Shown here piece by piece: positions 22,106-32,889 of a DNA stretch of 51,650 bases (its first letter is position 1; the number at the start of each line of letters is the position of its first letter). The DNA comes from Aquificaceae bacterium (GTDB taxonomy: Bacteria > Aquificota > Aquificia > Aquificales > Aquificaceae), in NCBI GenBank assembly GCA_026414575.1, contig JAOAIS010000006.1, positions 1-51,650 of the forward strand, given 5' to 3'. Under the pieces are notes generated by a model. The model saw only the letters and a list, made by a program, of their open reading frames with translations. It was not told the origin of the DNA and did not search any database. The translations under genes were made by a program, and so were the position numbers.

Positions 22106-22127
<22 letters not shown>

Positions 22128-22555
22128 ACACCGCCAAGAGCTTCTATCTTCTGCTTTGCGGATTGGGAAAAGGCATGGGCTTTTACTTTGAGTACCTTCG
22201 TAAGCTCTCCATCGCCCAGAATCTTTACTGGCATACCTTTACGCACAAGCCCCTTATTTAGAAGGCTTTCGGGAGTTACTTCCTCACCTGCCTGAAAGTA
22301 TTTTTCTAAGGTTTTAAGGTTTACCACCGCATACTCAACCCTGTTTATGGGTCTAAAGCCTCTCTTTGGCACCCTTTTATGCAGGGGTGTTTGACCTCCC
22401 TCAAACCAAGAAGGAAGCCTTCTGTCACCCGAGCGCGTCTTTTGACCCTTGTGTCCCTTTCCGCATGTCTTGCCAAGGCCAGAGCCAACACCCCTACCTA
22501 CCCTCTTTCTTTCCTTTGTTGCCCCTTCATTGGGAGCGAGCTCGTGCAGTTTCAT
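22106..22555 (-). CDS. rplO: 50S ribosomal protein L15
   Basis: [38 protein letters not shown]. Confidence 0.97.
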
Positions 22556-22737
22556 GTCTGAACCTCCTCTACTTCAAGAAGGTGGATAGCTTTGCGAATA
22601 TTCCCCCTTACCACGGGGCTATCCTCCAAGAGCACCTCCTGTCCCACCTTTTTGAGTCCAAGGCTTTTTACTGCCTTTATCTGCGATTCAGACTTACCGG
22701 CCAAACCTCTTAGGAGTTTAACCCTCAATTTTGCCAT
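22552..22737 (-). CDS. rpmD: 50S ribosomal protein L30
   Basis: [25 protein letters not shown]; position between rpsE and rplO. Confidence 0.93.
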   Translation of the reverse strand: MAKLRVKLLRGLAGKSESQIKAVKSLGLKKVGQEVLLEDSPVVRGNIRKAIHLLEVEEVQT

Positions 22738-22748
22738 TTCAAGCCTCC

Positions 22749-23336
22749 TTAAGGTACTCGAAGGTCTCTTGCGTATACATTGTATCTCTTACGTAGAACA
22801 TCAACATCTACACCTCTATCCCTTGCTAACTCTTCAAGAGACCTTAACTTGAGTAAAGCGTCGAAAACGGCCCTTACTACATTGTTGGGATTTGTGCTTC
22901 CCTGAAGTTTTGTGAGCACATCCGTGTAGCCCGCTAACTCAAAAATGGGCTTTGCTGCACCGCCAGCCACTATACCGGTTCCGCGCCTTGCGGGTATAAC
23001 CCTTATCATGGTTGGCCCGTAGTGACCTATCACATCGTGGGGAACTGTGCCGTTTTCTATGGGTACCCTTATTATGTGTTTTTTGCCATCCTCTATGGCT
23101 TTTGCTATGGCTATAGGCACTTCCCTCGCCTTTCCAAGACCGAAACCAACAAAGCCCCTTTTGTCACCGACTATGACCAGGGCGCTGAAGGAGAACCTTT
23201 TACCGCCTTTGGTAACCCTTGTGGTTCTTTTCGCGTATATAAGCCTTTCTTCTATCTGTAGCTGGTCTTCCAGCTCCGAAATTCTCTGCACTCTTCTTTT
23301 ATCGTCAATGAGCTTTTCAATAGTTATACCACCCAT
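22749..23336 (-). CDS. rpsE: 30S ribosomal protein S5
   Basis: VIVGDKRGFVGFGLGKAREVPIAIAKA. Confidence 0.97.
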   Translation of the reverse strand: MGGITIEKLIDDKRRVQRISELEDQLQIEERLIYAKRTTRVTKGGKRFSFSALVIVGDKRGFVGFGLGKAREVPIAIAKAIEDGKKHIIRVPIENGTVPHDVIGHYGPTMIRVIPARRGTGIVAGGAAKPIFELAGYTDVLTKLQGSTNPNNVVRAVFDALLKLRSLEELARDRGVDVDVLRKRYNVYARDLRVP

Positions 23337-23347
23337 GTTTACCTCCT

Positions 23348-23728
23348 TTAAAATTCAAGCCCAAGTTCCCTGCACTTGTCTGCAAAAGCTTTAATCTTGC
23401 CGTGATATAAGAACCCACCTCTATCAAAGACCACCTTTTTTATACCTTTTTCAAGAGCCCTTTTGACTAAGATTTCTGCCACTTTCTGCACATCCTCTAT
23501 AGACTTGCCTCCTCTTTTGCCAGCAAGCTCTTTAAACTCTGGGTCTATGGAGGAGGCGGAGACAAGGGTTTTGGAAATTCCTTCGGAGTCGTCTATTATT
23601 TGGGCATAAAAAGCCTTCAGGCTTCTGTAGACAGACAAGCGTGGTCTTTCAGATGTTCCTATTATTTTTTTTCTTATCCTCTTGTGTCTTCTCTCCCTTT
23701 TTTCGTGTCTGTCTAACTTTGCCATCAA
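23348..23728 (-). CDS. rplR: 50S ribosomal protein L18
   Basis: RPRLSVYRSLKAFYAQIIDD, FDRGGFLYHGKIKAFADKCRE. Confidence 0.97.
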   Translation of the reverse strand: MMAKLDRHEKRERRHKRIRKKIIGTSERPRLSVYRSLKAFYAQIIDDSEGISKTLVSASSIDPEFKELAGKRGGKSIEDVQKVAEILVKRALEKGIKKVVFDRGGFLYHGKIKAFADKCRELGLEF

Positions 23729-23736
23729 ACACCTCC

Positions 23737-24285
23737 TTATTTCTTGCCGCCTTTACCGGCCGATTTACCAGCCTTTAGCCTGAGTGTTTCACCTTCGTAG
23801 CGTATGCCCTTGCCCTTGTAGACGTTGGGTTTTCTAAAGGCTCTTATCTGCGCACACACCTGACCAACCTTTTGCTTGTCTATACCGCTTACATAAATCT
23901 TGTTTTCTTTTACCTCTATCTTGACATCGGGTGGTATTGGATACACAACTGGGTGAGAAAGACCAAGGCTAAGCTCCAGATTGTTTCCTTTAACCGCTGC
24001 TCTGTATCCTAAACCAACCACTTCCAGCACCTTGGTAAATCCCTCTGTGACCCCCTTTATAAGGTTCCTTATAAGGGCTGCGGTTGTGCCGTGCATAGCC
24101 CTGTGGAAGGGCTGGTTGGTTGGTCTTTCTACTTTTATGGTTTCACCCTCCAGGTATACTCTTATGTCTGGATGAACCCTCATGGAAAGCTTACCCTTGG
24201 GACCCTCAACCTTCAGTTCACCGTCCTGAAGGCTTACTTTTACACCCTTTGGCACTTCTATGGGTTTTTTGCCTATCCTTGACAT
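23737..24285 (-). CDS. rplF: 50S ribosomal protein L6
   Basis: [35 protein letters not shown]. Confidence 0.97.
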   Translation of the reverse strand: MSRIGKKPIEVPKGVKVSLQDGELKVEGPKGKLSMRVHPDIRVYLEGETIKVERPTNQPFHRAMHGTTAALIRNLIKGVTEGFTKVLEVVGLGYRAAVKGNNLELSLGLSHPVVYPIPPDVKIEVKENKIYVSGIDKQKVGQVCAQIRAFRKPNVYKGKGIRYEGETLRLKAGKSAGKGGKK

Positions 24286-24294
24286 GTCACCACC

Positions 24295-24699
24295 TCACCA
24301 AACATAAGCTATAAGCTCTCCACCCTTGCCAAGCCTACGGGCTTCGTGGTCAGTTATCAGTCCCGCGTCTGTGGAAAGGATGGCTATACCAAAACCTCTT
24401 TCTACATAGGGTATTCTGTGTTTTGGCGTGTATATTCTTCTTCCCGGTTTTGAAATTCTTTTCAGCTCGGATATCATATTTCTTTCTTTCTTTTGGTCAA
24501 GGTATTTCAGGTAAATCCTGAGCGTGTATTGGTTGCCCCTTTTGTTTTCCTCTACCCTTTCCCAGCTCTTTATGTAGCCTTCCTTTTTCAAGAGCTCCAA
24601 TATAGCTTCCCTAAGCTTTGAAGAGGGCACATCTACATAGTCCATACGCCTCTTTATGGCATTCTTAATGGCAGAGAACATATCCGCTATAGGGTCCAT
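24295..24699 (-). CDS. rpsH: 30S ribosomal protein S8
   Basis: MDPIADMFSAIKNA; GFGIAILSTDAGLITDHEARRLGKGGELIAYVW. Confidence 0.97.
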   Translation of the reverse strand: MDPIADMFSAIKNAIKRRMDYVDVPSSKLREAILELLKKEGYIKSWERVEENKRGNQYTLRIYLKYLDQKKERNMISELKRISKPGRRIYTPKHRIPYVERGFGIAILSTDAGLITDHEARRLGKGGELIAYVW

Positions 24700-24710
24700 A
24701 CTTTACCTCC

Positions 24711-24899
24711 TTACCAGCTTGACTTTTTGACGCCCGGGAGCTCTCCCTTTAAGGCAAGTTCTCTAAAACACAGCCTACACATACCAAACTGCCTTATGAA
24801 GCCCCTTGGTCTTCCACACAGGGGGCATCTATTCTTGTGCCTTACCACATACTTGGGAAAAAACATGATATCCTTTGCTACCTTTGCCTTTCTTGGCAT
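24711..24899 (-). CDS. rpsN: 30S ribosomal protein S14 (Zn-binding type)
   Basis: [25 protein letters not shown]; start at MPRKAKVAK (24899) preferred over track 24914. Confidence 0.95.
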   Translation of the reverse strand: MPRKAKVAKDIMFFPKYVVRHKNRCPLCGRPRGFIRQFGMCRLCFRELALKGELPGVKKSSW

Positions 24900-24900
24900 G

Positions 24901-25470
24901 TTAACCTCCTGCACTTCTTATGGGAAGCCCCAGCAGGGACAAAAGCCAAAAGGCTTCCTCATCCTTCTTGGCGGTAGTGTGTATCACTATATCCATGCCT
25001 CTTATGGCGTCCACCTTTTCGTAGTCTATTTCTGGGAAAACTATCTGTTCCGCTATACCAAAGGCATAATTACCCCTGCCGTCGAAGGAGCGGGGGTTTA
25101 AACCCTTGAAGTCCTTAACGCGTGGAAGGGCTACCGATACGAGTTTATCAAGAAAATCCCACATTCTGTCTTTTCTCAAAGTCACCTTTAATCCTACGGG
25201 CATGCCTTTCCTAAGCTTAAAGCCCGCTTCGGACTTTTTTGCCCTTCTTACCGCTGGCTGTTGGCCTGTTATGGCTTTGAGGTCCTCCATAGCCCTCTCA
25301 AGGTGCTTAATGTCACCCACCGCTTCCCCAACGCCCATGTTAACCACTATCTTTACGATTCTTGGCACCTCCATAGGATTTTTGTAACCAAAGCGATTTA
25401 TGAGTTGTGGCACTACCTCTTCCTTGTATTTGTTGTAAAGCCTGGGTGCATACCTTGTTTCTACGCTCAT
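24901..25470 (-). CDS. rplE: 50S ribosomal protein L5
   Basis: [39 protein letters not shown]. Confidence 0.97.
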   Translation of the reverse strand: MSVETRYAPRLYNKYKEEVVPQLINRFGYKNPMEVPRIVKIVVNMGVGEAVGDIKHLERAMEDLKAITGQQPAVRRAKKSEAGFKLRKGMPVGLKVTLRKDRMWDFLDKLVSVALPRVKDFKGLNPRSFDGRGNYAFGIAEQIVFPEIDYEKVDAIRGMDIVIHTTAKKDEEAFWLLSLLGLPIRSAGG

Positions 25471-25826
25471 CTTCTAACCCTCGCTTTTTCTCTTATTAAA
25501 TCCATGTTTTCCTTACACTTCTTACAGCACCTGTACTTTCTTACAACATCCCCTTCCATGACTGTTTTTATTTCAACCCTTGTGGGTTTCTCGCACTTGG
25601 GACACAGGAGCATGACATTGCTTACATGTATAGGAGCTTCCATTTCGTATATACCGCCTTCTCTGACATTGGGTATTGCCTTTACATGCTTCTTGACCAG
25701 GTTTACATCCTTAACTATGACCATGTTTTCCTCTCTCAATACCCTTATGACCTCACCCATCTTGCCCTTTTCTTTGCCCCTCATTATCACAACCCTATCA
25801 CCTTTCTTTATCTTTTGTGCCATCAC
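25467..25826 (-). CDS. rplX: 50S ribosomal protein L24
   Basis: [25 protein letters not shown]. Confidence 0.96.
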   Translation of the reverse strand: MMAQKIKKGDRVVIMRGKEKGKMGEVIRVLREENMVIVKDVNLVKKHVKAIPNVREGGIYEMEAPIHVSNVMLLCPKCEKPTRVEIKTVMEGDVVRKYRCCKKCKENMDLIREKARVRR

Positions 25827-26188
25827 ACTACCTCCGGTGCCAAGGATGCCAGTTTAGTAAACCCCCTGTTTCTTACCTCTCTGGCTATGGGACCCAGTAT
25901 GCGGGTTCCGAGGGGCTCCCCATATTGGTTAAGAAGCACTACCGCATTGTCGTCGAACTTTATGTAGCTACCATCTGCTCGCTTCACTTCCTTTTTTGTC
26001 CTTACCACTACAGCCCTGTAAACTTTGCCCTTTTTTGCGGCTCCATTTGGGGCGGCCACCTTTACTGTAACGGTAACTACATCACCCACCGTCGCATACT
26101 TCCTCGGAGCGTAGGGTATGCCTATTATTTGCACCCTTTTGGCGCCCGAGTTGTCAGCCACGCTTGCATAACCTTGTCTTTGTATCAT
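25823..26188 (-). CDS. rplN: 50S ribosomal protein L14
   Basis: [45 protein letters not shown]. Confidence 0.97.
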   Translation of the reverse strand: MIQRQGYASVADNSGAKRVQIIGIPYAPRKYATVGDVVTVTVKVAAPNGAAKKGKVYRAVVVRTKKEVKRADGSYIKFDDNAVVLLNQYGEPLGTRILGPIAREVRNRGFTKLASLAPEVV

Positions 26189-26238
26189 GACTTTTCACCT
26201 CTAATATAAACAAAACATTATAGCAAAAATCCACCTAA

Positions 26239-26263
26239 GGGCTTGAAGTTTTCTGACAAGCCC
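26239..26263 (-). promoter_or_regulatory. Leader hairpin of spc-alpha operon (GGGCTTG/CAAGCCC, 7-bp stem, 11-nt loop)
   Basis: Read directly between the putative promoter and rplN. Confidence 0.45.
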
Positions 26264-26289
26264 CACGTCAATGACCAATTGAAATCCTT

Positions 26290-26319
26290 ATTATAAAACA
26301 CGTGGAAATACTCTGTCAA
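26290..26319 (-). promoter_or_regulatory. Sigma70-type promoter of spc-alpha operon: TTGACA-18-TATAAT
   Basis: Minus strand reads CCTTGACAGAGTATTTCCACGTGTTTTATAATAAGG. Confidence 0.7.
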
Positions 26320-26945
26320 GGGTTTACTGAAAAATCTCTGAAAATTATCCAACAAGCACACGGCAACAATTCTGCAGTATGGGCAGGAAGGTGTAAAAAC
26401 GTAGCCTCAAAAGCATCATTGCAAAAGCCTTGCAAGCTCCTACCTCCAAGTCCTTCACCCTATCGCGCATGCTCCTTCACATTCCCACAAACTGCCCTAC
26501 CTCATACCTGCCCATTACCAACTTCTTGCATGCCTTAGTAACTTCTTGCCTTACTATCACTTATTAAAGCACTGCAGTAGTATCCGTAAGCTACAAAATG
26601 CTGAGCCTTGAATCTGACCTTATCAAGCATTGCCCAAAAAAAGCTTCAACCACCCCCAGAATATATCCTTTCAACTGCTATTCTTATCAGAGCTTGTGTC
26701 TTTACATGGGATTTTTACTTCTTTTGTCTTTTTGCTTGTGGGTTTTTGTCTGTAGAAATATGTGGCCAACTTTCCGATTAAGTCTAAGGAAAAAGCTAAA
26801 TCTTTGTCGCTTATGTACTCTATGTTTGCCACCTTCTGGACATGACTTTTTGAGGTATGTATGTTATAGCTTTCTTGCTTTGGAGGATTTAGAAGGTTTT
26901 GGGTTGAACTTTAAGCACAAAACTTTTCTGCGGGCTATACTTTTT

Positions 26946-28136
26946 ATGATGAGAATTATACTCTTTTCTGGTAAGGGGGGCGTTGGCAAGACTACGATTT
27001 CTGCAGCAACCGCCTACAGGCTTTCGAGGCTTGGATATAAAACCATCGTAGTTTCCCTCGACCCTGCTCATAGCTTAGGTGATGCCTTCGACCTTTTGGA
27101 GGAGGAAAAAACCAAAGCCAAGGGCTTGCCCATAAGGGTATCCGAAAGCCTTTTCTTACAAGAAATAGACATCCAGGAGGAAGTTGACAGGTATTGGGGT
27201 GATGTGTACAGGTTTCTTGAGCTTTTGTTTAACACAACTGGTCTGGACCAGGTAGTATCCGAGGAGCTTGCCATACTGCCGGGCATGGAAGAGGTGACAA
27301 GCCTTTTATATGTTAACAAGTACTACAGGGAGGGCGAGTTTGATGTTTTGGTGCTTGACCTTCCACCGACTGGGGAGTCCCTTAGGTTTGTATCCATGCC
27401 TACGGTTCTTAAGTGGTATATGAGAAAGATATTCAACGTGGAAAGGACCATACTGAAAGTGGCAAGACCTGTAGCCAGAAGGCTCACGGATGTTCCACTT
27501 CCTGATGAGGAATACTTTAAAGCTCTTGAAAATTTCTACGAAAAGCTCAAGGGAGTTGACGAACTTCTTGTTGACCCAGGCATAACTTCCGTGAGGCTCG
27601 TAGCTAACCCCGAAAAGATGGTGTTGAAGGAGAGTCAAAGAGCTTTTATGTACTTCAACCTTTTTGGTATTAATGTGGATGGGGTCATAGTTAACAAGGT
27701 TTTGCCTCCAACGGTGGAAAGCTGTGAACACTTTTCCAGATGGATGCTTACCCAGAGGAGGCACATAGAGGATATTCATGCTTTGTTTTATCCTGTTCCC
27801 GTGTTCCTAGTACCTCTTATGGAGGACGAGGTGGTAGGAGTAGATAGACTGGAGACATTATCTGAACTTATATACGGGGATGCTGACCCCGCAAGGGTTT
27901 TTCACAGGGAAAAGCCTTACGAGTTTGTGGAGCAAGGCGGAGATTATGTGATAAAGCTAAGGGCCCCCTTCCTCACGAAGGATGGTCTTTCCATTTTAAA
28001 GAGCGAAGGAGAGATCATAATAAGGTGGAGAAATTTCAAGAGCCATGTTCTTCTCCCAAGGAAGTTAAGAGAATACGAGCCAAAAAGCGCAAAGATTGAG
28101 GAGGGATATGTTAAAGTTTATCTTTCAAAGACCTAA
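26946..28136 (+). CDS. ArsA/GET3-family ATPase
   Basis: MMRIILFSGKGGVGKTTISAATAYRLSRLGYKTIVVSLDPAHSLGDAF; start trimmed from track 26598. Confidence 0.88.
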   Translation: MMRIILFSGKGGVGKTTISAATAYRLSRLGYKTIVVSLDPAHSLGDAFDLLEEEKTKAKGLPIRVSESLFLQEIDIQEEVDRYWGDVYRFLELLFNTTGLDQVVSEELAILPGMEEVTSLLYVNKYYREGEFDVLVLDLPPTGESLRFVSMPTVLKWYMRKIFNVERTILKVARPVARRLTDVPLPDEEYFKALENFYEKLKGVDELLVDPGITSVRLVANPEKMVLKESQRAFMYFNLFGINVDGVIVNKVLPPTVESCEHFSRWMLTQRRHIEDIHALFYPVPVFLVPLMEDEVVGVDRLETLSELIYGDADPARVFHREKPYEFVEQGGDYVIKLRAPFLTKDGLSILKSEGEIIIRWRNFKSHVLLPRKLREYEPKSAKIEEGYVKVYLSKT

Positions 28137-28808
28137 GGCAATATCCCTAGCTTTTTTCAAATCTTCCAAAAATTCCTTTTCCGCATTGGGGTTTCTAAGT
28201 ATGTAAGCAGGATGGTAGGTGAGTAAAACTTTTATGTTTCTGTTGTAGGGATAGTCAAAAATCTGTCCTCTACTCTTTGTAACCTGGGTACTTCTGCCAA
28301 GTATGCCCTCAAGGGCTGTGGCACCAAGACACACGATGAGCTTTGGCTTTATAACTTCTATTTCCCTCTTTAGGTATGCCAAACAGCTCTGCATTTCCTT
28401 TGGTGTGGGCTTTCGGTTTCCGGGTGGTCTTGACTTGACTACATTGGTTATGTAAACCTCCTCCCTTTTTAGACCTACATCTTCCAACTTTTGGTTTAGG
28501 TATCTGCCTGCCCGTCCCACAAAGGGACGCTTTAATCGGTCTTCTTCCTCGCCAGGCGCCTCGCCCACAAGGACAATGGGCGAGTAAGGGTTTCCTTCAC
28601 CAAAGACATAACCGCTGGCACCTTCGTAGAGCACGCAACTCTTTTCCCTCTCCATGCTTTTGTAGATTGCCTCCAGCATGCTTTTTCTGTCTTTTGTGGG
28701 TTCCCCTGTCGACTCAGACTTATGTGTCTCTTGCTCCCTTTTGTCAAGGTAGAGGACATCAAAGCCTATGTCTCTTAGGGCCATCAGTGTAGCGTAAGCC
28801 TTTCTCAT
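28125..28808 (-). CDS. Uracil-DNA glycosylase family 4
   Basis: VFGEGNPYSPIVLVGEAPGEEEDRLKRPFVGRAGRYLNQ, VKSRPPGNRKPTPKE, TYHPAYILRN. Confidence 0.9.
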   Translation of the reverse strand: MRKAYATLMALRDIGFDVLYLDKREQETHKSESTGEPTKDRKSMLEAIYKSMEREKSCVLYEGASGYVFGEGNPYSPIVLVGEAPGEEEDRLKRPFVGRAGRYLNQKLEDVGLKREEVYITNVVKSRPPGNRKPTPKEMQSCLAYLKREIEVIKPKLIVCLGATALEGILGRSTQVTKSRGQIFDYPYNRNIKVLLTYHPAYILRNPNAEKEFLEDLKKARDIALGL

Positions 28809-28853
28809 GCGTCTTTAGAATTATTCTATTGTCATGCTTTCAAGCCTTTAACT

Positions 28854-30137
28854 TTACACCCTTTTGTATCTTTCCCAATCCTCTGGAAATTTCTGCATGG
28901 ATTGGCGTATGAGTCTGCCAGCAACAGCCCCCAACCCACATATGGATGTAGGCTGTATATGGGAGTTGACAAAGTCAAAGCCTTCCCAGTCCCTTTCCTC
29001 CGCATGATGGTGCAGGATTTTTTCAAGTAGATATGCTTGCTCGTGGGTGCCTACACGACAGGGAGTGCATTGACCGCAACTCTCATGGGCGTAAAATTCC
29101 GCAACCCACAGGCATGCCTGCACTATATCATCTTCCTCGGTAAGCACGATTACAGTACCTGTCCCCCCAAACCCGAAGGGGGAATAATCCATGGGCGTAT
29201 CCAGTTCCTCTGCAGAAAAACAGTCCAGGGCGCCAGAAAAGACCGCTTTTACCTTCTTATTTCCAAGGGTTCCACCGGCGTACTTAAAGATAACTTCCCT
29301 TAGAGTTGTGTTCATGGGAAGCTCGTAAACTCCTGGTTTTTTAACCTTACCGCTTACGGGAAAGAGCTTTGGTCCTGAGTAGTCGCTCGGTCCTATGTAT
29401 CTGTATTCCTCCCAGCCCATGCCTACTATTAGGGGTATGTTGCATAGGGTTTCCACATTATTGACCACGGTAGGCCTCCCAAAGAGTCCGTACTGAACTG
29501 GGAAGGGAGGCTTAATCCTTGGAAAACCCCTCTTACCCTCAAGGGATTCAATAAGGGCGCTTTCTTCACCGCAGATGTAGGCACCTGCACCCCTTGCCAC
29601 ATATATATCAAGGTCAAAACCAGAGCCAAGAATGTTCTTACCCAGAAAGCCCCTTTCTTTTGCCTCTTCTATGGCACTTCTTAGTATGTGATAGGCGATA
29701 GGATACTCCCCCCTTATGTATACGAAAGCTTGGTGGGCTCCTATGGCGTAGGAGGATATTATCATACCCTCTATTAGAAGATGTGGGTCCCTTTCCATGA
29801 GTATGCGGTCTTTGAAAGTGCCGGGTTCTGACTCGTCCGCATTGCATATGAGGTATCTTGGAGCTGGATTCTGGACTGCAAACTTCCACTTGCGCCCAGT
29901 TGGAAAACCTGCGCCCCCACGACCCCTTAGTTGGCTCTTATCCACCCAGTCTATTATTTCCGTAGGTTCCATGTTCAGAGCCTTTTCTAAAGCCTGATAC
30001 CCACCATCTTTAAGGTAATCCTCGATAGTGTGAACCTTTGGTTTTTTTGCCCTCTTTAAAAGGAGGTTGAGGGCAGTTTCTGCGTATATCTCAGGTATAA
30101 CGAGATAGGATTTCATTGAGCTTCTCCTTCGACTCAA
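28854..30137 (-). CDS. nuoF: NADH-quinone oxidoreductase subunit F
   Basis: LRGRGGAGFPTGRKW, FYAHESCGQCTPCRVGT; FMN/NAD and N3 cluster motifs. Confidence 0.92.
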   Translation of the reverse strand: MSRRRSSMKSYLVIPEIYAETALNLLLKRAKKPKVHTIEDYLKDGGYQALEKALNMEPTEIIDWVDKSQLRGRGGAGFPTGRKWKFAVQNPAPRYLICNADESEPGTFKDRILMERDPHLLIEGMIISSYAIGAHQAFVYIRGEYPIAYHILRSAIEEAKERGFLGKNILGSGFDLDIYVARGAGAYICGEESALIESLEGKRGFPRIKPPFPVQYGLFGRPTVVNNVETLCNIPLIVGMGWEEYRYIGPSDYSGPKLFPVSGKVKKPGVYELPMNTTLREVIFKYAGGTLGNKKVKAVFSGALDCFSAEELDTPMDYSPFGFGGTGTVIVLTEEDDIVQACLWVAEFYAHESCGQCTPCRVGTHEQAYLLEKILHHHAEERDWEGFDFVNSHIQPTSICGLGAVAGRLIRQSMQKFPEDWERYKRV

Positions 30138-30561
30138 ACTTGTAAAGGTCTTCGTCCACCATAAAACAGGGCGCTTCGGAGCATGCGCCTATGCACTGTA
30201 CTCCTACCAGCTTAAATTTTCCGTCTTTGGTAACTTCACCAATGGAGATGCCGAGGAGTTCCTTCAGTGCGGTCAATACCCTTTGGGATTTCATCAGATT
30301 GCATACAACGCTTACGCAGACCCTGACCCTATGCCTGGCTGGTAAGCCCCTGTCAAACATATCATAAAAAGAGACTACATCCTCTATGTGGTTTAGTGGC
30401 AGGTCTAATATTTTTGCAACCTCCTTAAGGGCAAATTCCGGCAGGTGTCCGTAATGGTCTTGCACTTCGTGTAGGCAAAGCAGTATAGCTTGTTCTTTTC
30501 TTGGGAAGTATTCCGCATGACCCTGAAGTTTTTTTAGAAGTTCCTCGGGCAACATAGTCAT
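30091..30561 (-). CDS. nuoE: NADH-quinone oxidoreductase subunit E (2Fe-2S)
   Basis: VRVCVSVVCNLMKS...GVQCIGACSEAPCFMVDEDLY. Confidence 0.92.
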   Translation of the reverse strand: MTMLPEELLKKLQGHAEYFPRKEQAILLCLHEVQDHYGHLPEFALKEVAKILDLPLNHIEDVVSFYDMFDRGLPARHRVRVCVSVVCNLMKSQRVLTALKELLGISIGEVTKDGKFKLVGVQCIGACSEAPCFMVDEDLYKFESKEKLNEILSRYT

Positions 30562-31403
30562 CAGCTTATCACCTCATCGCTAAAAATAACATGAGGTATA
30601 TCAGCCTTAATTATACCCCTTTCAACCCCCATTTGAAGCATCAACCTAACTGCTCTTTTTCCATCTTCTCCGTAGTCAAGGGTCCTTTGGTTTACATACA
30701 TGCTAACAAATCTTTTGGTCTTTTCCCCATCTTCCTTTATTTCTCTTGCGTATTTTCTTGCAAAGTTCAGGGCTTCTTCTGGATTATTCAGGGCGTACTC
30801 TATGCTTCTCTTCATAAGGCCTTCAAACTTTCTTATATTTTCCATGCCCAGGTCTTTTCTTATCACATTACAGCCCAAAGGTAGCGGAAGGTCAGTTTTT
30901 TCTTTCCACCACCTGCCAAGGTCCAAAAATATCTTTAGGCCCCTATCTTGGTAGCTTAGCTGTCCTTCGTGTATAACAAGCCCTGCGTCAACATCCCCCT
31001 TCTCTACAGCATCCAGCACATGGTCAAAGGGTAGTACAACCTCCTCAAAGTTTGGCTCGTAAAGCTTAAGCATAAGGAAGGCTGTGGTTAGTTTTCCTGG
31101 CACCCCCACTCTTTTAGCTTTGAGGCTTTCTAAGTTTTCCTTAACCACCACTATGGGTCCATAGCCGTCGCCCACGCTCCCACCACTTGGAAGCACGAGA
31201 TATTTGTCTGCTATGTAGGGATATGCGTGGAAAGAGACTGCGGATACTTCATAGGTGCCCTTCAGGGCTTCTTTGTTAAGGGTTTCTATGTCCGCAAGCA
31301 CATGTTCTATTTCAAAACCTTCCGTGTCTATCTTGCTCTCAGTCAGGGCATAAAACATGAAGGCGTCGTCCGAATCAGGGCTGTGAGCTATCCTTATTTT
31401 CAT
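30561..31403 (-). CDS. mqnD: 1,4-dihydroxy-6-naphthoate synthase-like (futalosine pathway, MqnD)
   Basis: [17 protein letters not shown]-terminus, [28 protein letters not shown]. Confidence 0.8.
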   Translation of the reverse strand: MKIRIAHSPDSDDAFMFYALTESKIDTEGFEIEHVLADIETLNKEALKGTYEVSAVSFHAYPYIADKYLVLPSGGSVGDGYGPIVVVKENLESLKAKRVGVPGKLTTAFLMLKLYEPNFEEVVLPFDHVLDAVEKGDVDAGLVIHEGQLSYQDRGLKIFLDLGRWWKEKTDLPLPLGCNVIRKDLGMENIRKFEGLMKRSIEYALNNPEEALNFARKYAREIKEDGEKTKRFVSMYVNQRTLDYGEDGKRAVRLMLQMGVERGIIKADIPHVIFSDEVIS

Positions 31404-32373
31404 GCCTTTTCTCCTTAAAGAGTTCTGGCAACTTAATTATGTAGGCGTAGAGCCTTTTCCACTTTGACCATTCCATGGCGGGTATGACGCCTCCGTATAC
31501 CTTACCCCCCTTGAGGTCTTTGCTGACGCCCGCCTTGGCGGAAACTACCGCACCATCGCCTACGAAGACGTGGTCCGCTACTCCCACTTGACCAGCCAGC
31601 ACAACCCCTTTTCCAGTTCTTACACTGCCAGAAAGACCTACCTGTGAGACCACAAGGTTGTTTTCACCAAGCCTGCAATTATGACCTATCTGAACTAGGT
31701 TGTCAATCTTTGTATTCTTGCCTATTCTTGTTTCATCCAGAAGAGCCCTATCTATGCATGTGTTGGAGCCAATTTCTACAAAGTCTTCAATGATTACCTT
31801 ACCTATATGGTTAAGCTTGAATATGCCCTCTGCGCCAACATAATAGCCAAACCCGTCCGCCCCTATGACGGAACCGCTGTGGATTCTCACGCCCTCACCT
31901 ATTACACAGCCAGGATATACATGTACACCGCTAAAAAGCACGCTGTCTTTGCCAATTTTTGTCCCATCACCTATGTAGCAGAAGGGATAGATTTTAACCC
32001 CTTCTTCAAGCACTGCGTCTTTGCCCACATAAACGAAGGGTCCTATGTAAACATCCCTTCCTATGGCCACCCCCTCTTCTATGTGAGCCCTTTCGGATAT
32101 GCCGGAAGGATGCTTTTCTGGGTAATGGAGGCTAAGAAACTTGGCAAGCGCAAGCCTTACATTCTTGACTTTTATATATCTTGGAAAGTCCACTTCCTCT
32201 GAGACTATGGGCACTATATCTAAACCCTTAAGTTTTTCCGCATCCAAAACCCTCTGGCAGAAAACCGCCGTCCCTTCCCTGGGACTTTCTAAGGATGAAA
32301 TCCCAATCACTTCATGTTCCAAGTCGCCAAAGGGCTCGCCCTGCAACAGCTCTGAAAGTTCTCTGATTGTCAT
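31375..32373 (-). CDS. lpxD: UDP-3-O-acylglucosamine N-acyltransferase
   Basis: Left-handed beta-helix hexapeptides; [30 protein letters not shown]. Confidence 0.93.
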   Translation of the reverse strand: MTIRELSELLQGEPFGDLEHEVIGISSLESPREGTAVFCQRVLDAEKLKGLDIVPIVSEEVDFPRYIKVKNVRLALAKFLSLHYPEKHPSGISERAHIEEGVAIGRDVYIGPFVYVGKDAVLEEGVKIYPFCYIGDGTKIGKDSVLFSGVHVYPGCVIGEGVRIHSGSVIGADGFGYYVGAEGIFKLNHIGKVIIEDFVEIGSNTCIDRALLDETRIGKNTKIDNLVQIGHNCRLGENNLVVSQVGLSGSVRTGKGVVLAGQVGVADHVFVGDGAVVSAKAGVSKDLKGGKVYGGVIPAMEWSKWKRLYAYIIKLPELFKEKRHENKDSSQP

Positions 32374-32855
32374 TTTTGTTGGTCAAGCCTATCTATGACC
32401 TCCTTGGTTATGTCTATCTCCGCAGCCCTGTATACGAAGGCAGAACAATCAAGCACGCCTGTAAAGCCCTGCTTTTTGGCTATGTCCTCCGATATGCTTC
32501 TCACATTCCCTATTATCTCTTCTTCCATCTTGCCTTTGAGCTCCGATAGCTCTTTTTGGGCCTTTTGCTGCAGTTCCATGCCTTCCGCTTCCATCTTCTG
32601 GTACTCTTTTATTCTTTGTTCTCTTACATTCTGGGCTATGCCCTTGCTCTCTATCTGTTTTTTCAGCTCTTCTAGTCTTTTGTTAATCTGGTCAAGCCTT
32701 TTCTGATACTCATCCACCTTTGCCCTTAGCTGGGTTTCTTTACCTTTTACAAGTTTTGACTCGGAAAGGATACGATTGGGATCCACGCATGCAAATTTTT
32801 GTTGGGCAAGACCAAGGGTTGAGAAAAATACCAAAGCTAAAAAAATTCTTTTCAT
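32370..32855 (-). CDS. OmpH/Skp-like periplasmic chaperone
   Basis: Signal peptide, [13 protein letters not shown], long coiled coil; adjacent to lpxD. Confidence 0.82.
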   Translation of the reverse strand: MKRIFLALVFFSTLGLAQQKFACVDPNRILSESKLVKGKETQLRAKVDEYQKRLDQINKRLEELKKQIESKGIAQNVREQRIKEYQKMEAEGMELQQKAQKELSELKGKMEEEIIGNVRSISEDIAKKQGFTGVLDCSAFVYRAAEIDITKEVIDRLDQQK

Positions 32856-32889
32856 AATCTTTTCCTCCTATAAAAAGGATAGCACATTT

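Noticed and set aside
25261-25857. 198-aa plus-strand ORF across rplE/rplX
   Set aside because: Shadow ORF antisense to two clear ribosomal protein genes
26302-26538. 78-aa plus-strand ORF in the large gap
   Set aside because: Starts inside the spc-alpha promoter and translates to Pro/Ser/Cys-rich sequence with no SD; more likely noncoding
26598-26945. N-terminal extension of the ArsA-like ORF
   Set aside because: The translated segment has no ArsA similarity; the conserved family start MMRIILFSGKGGVGKTT begins at 26946
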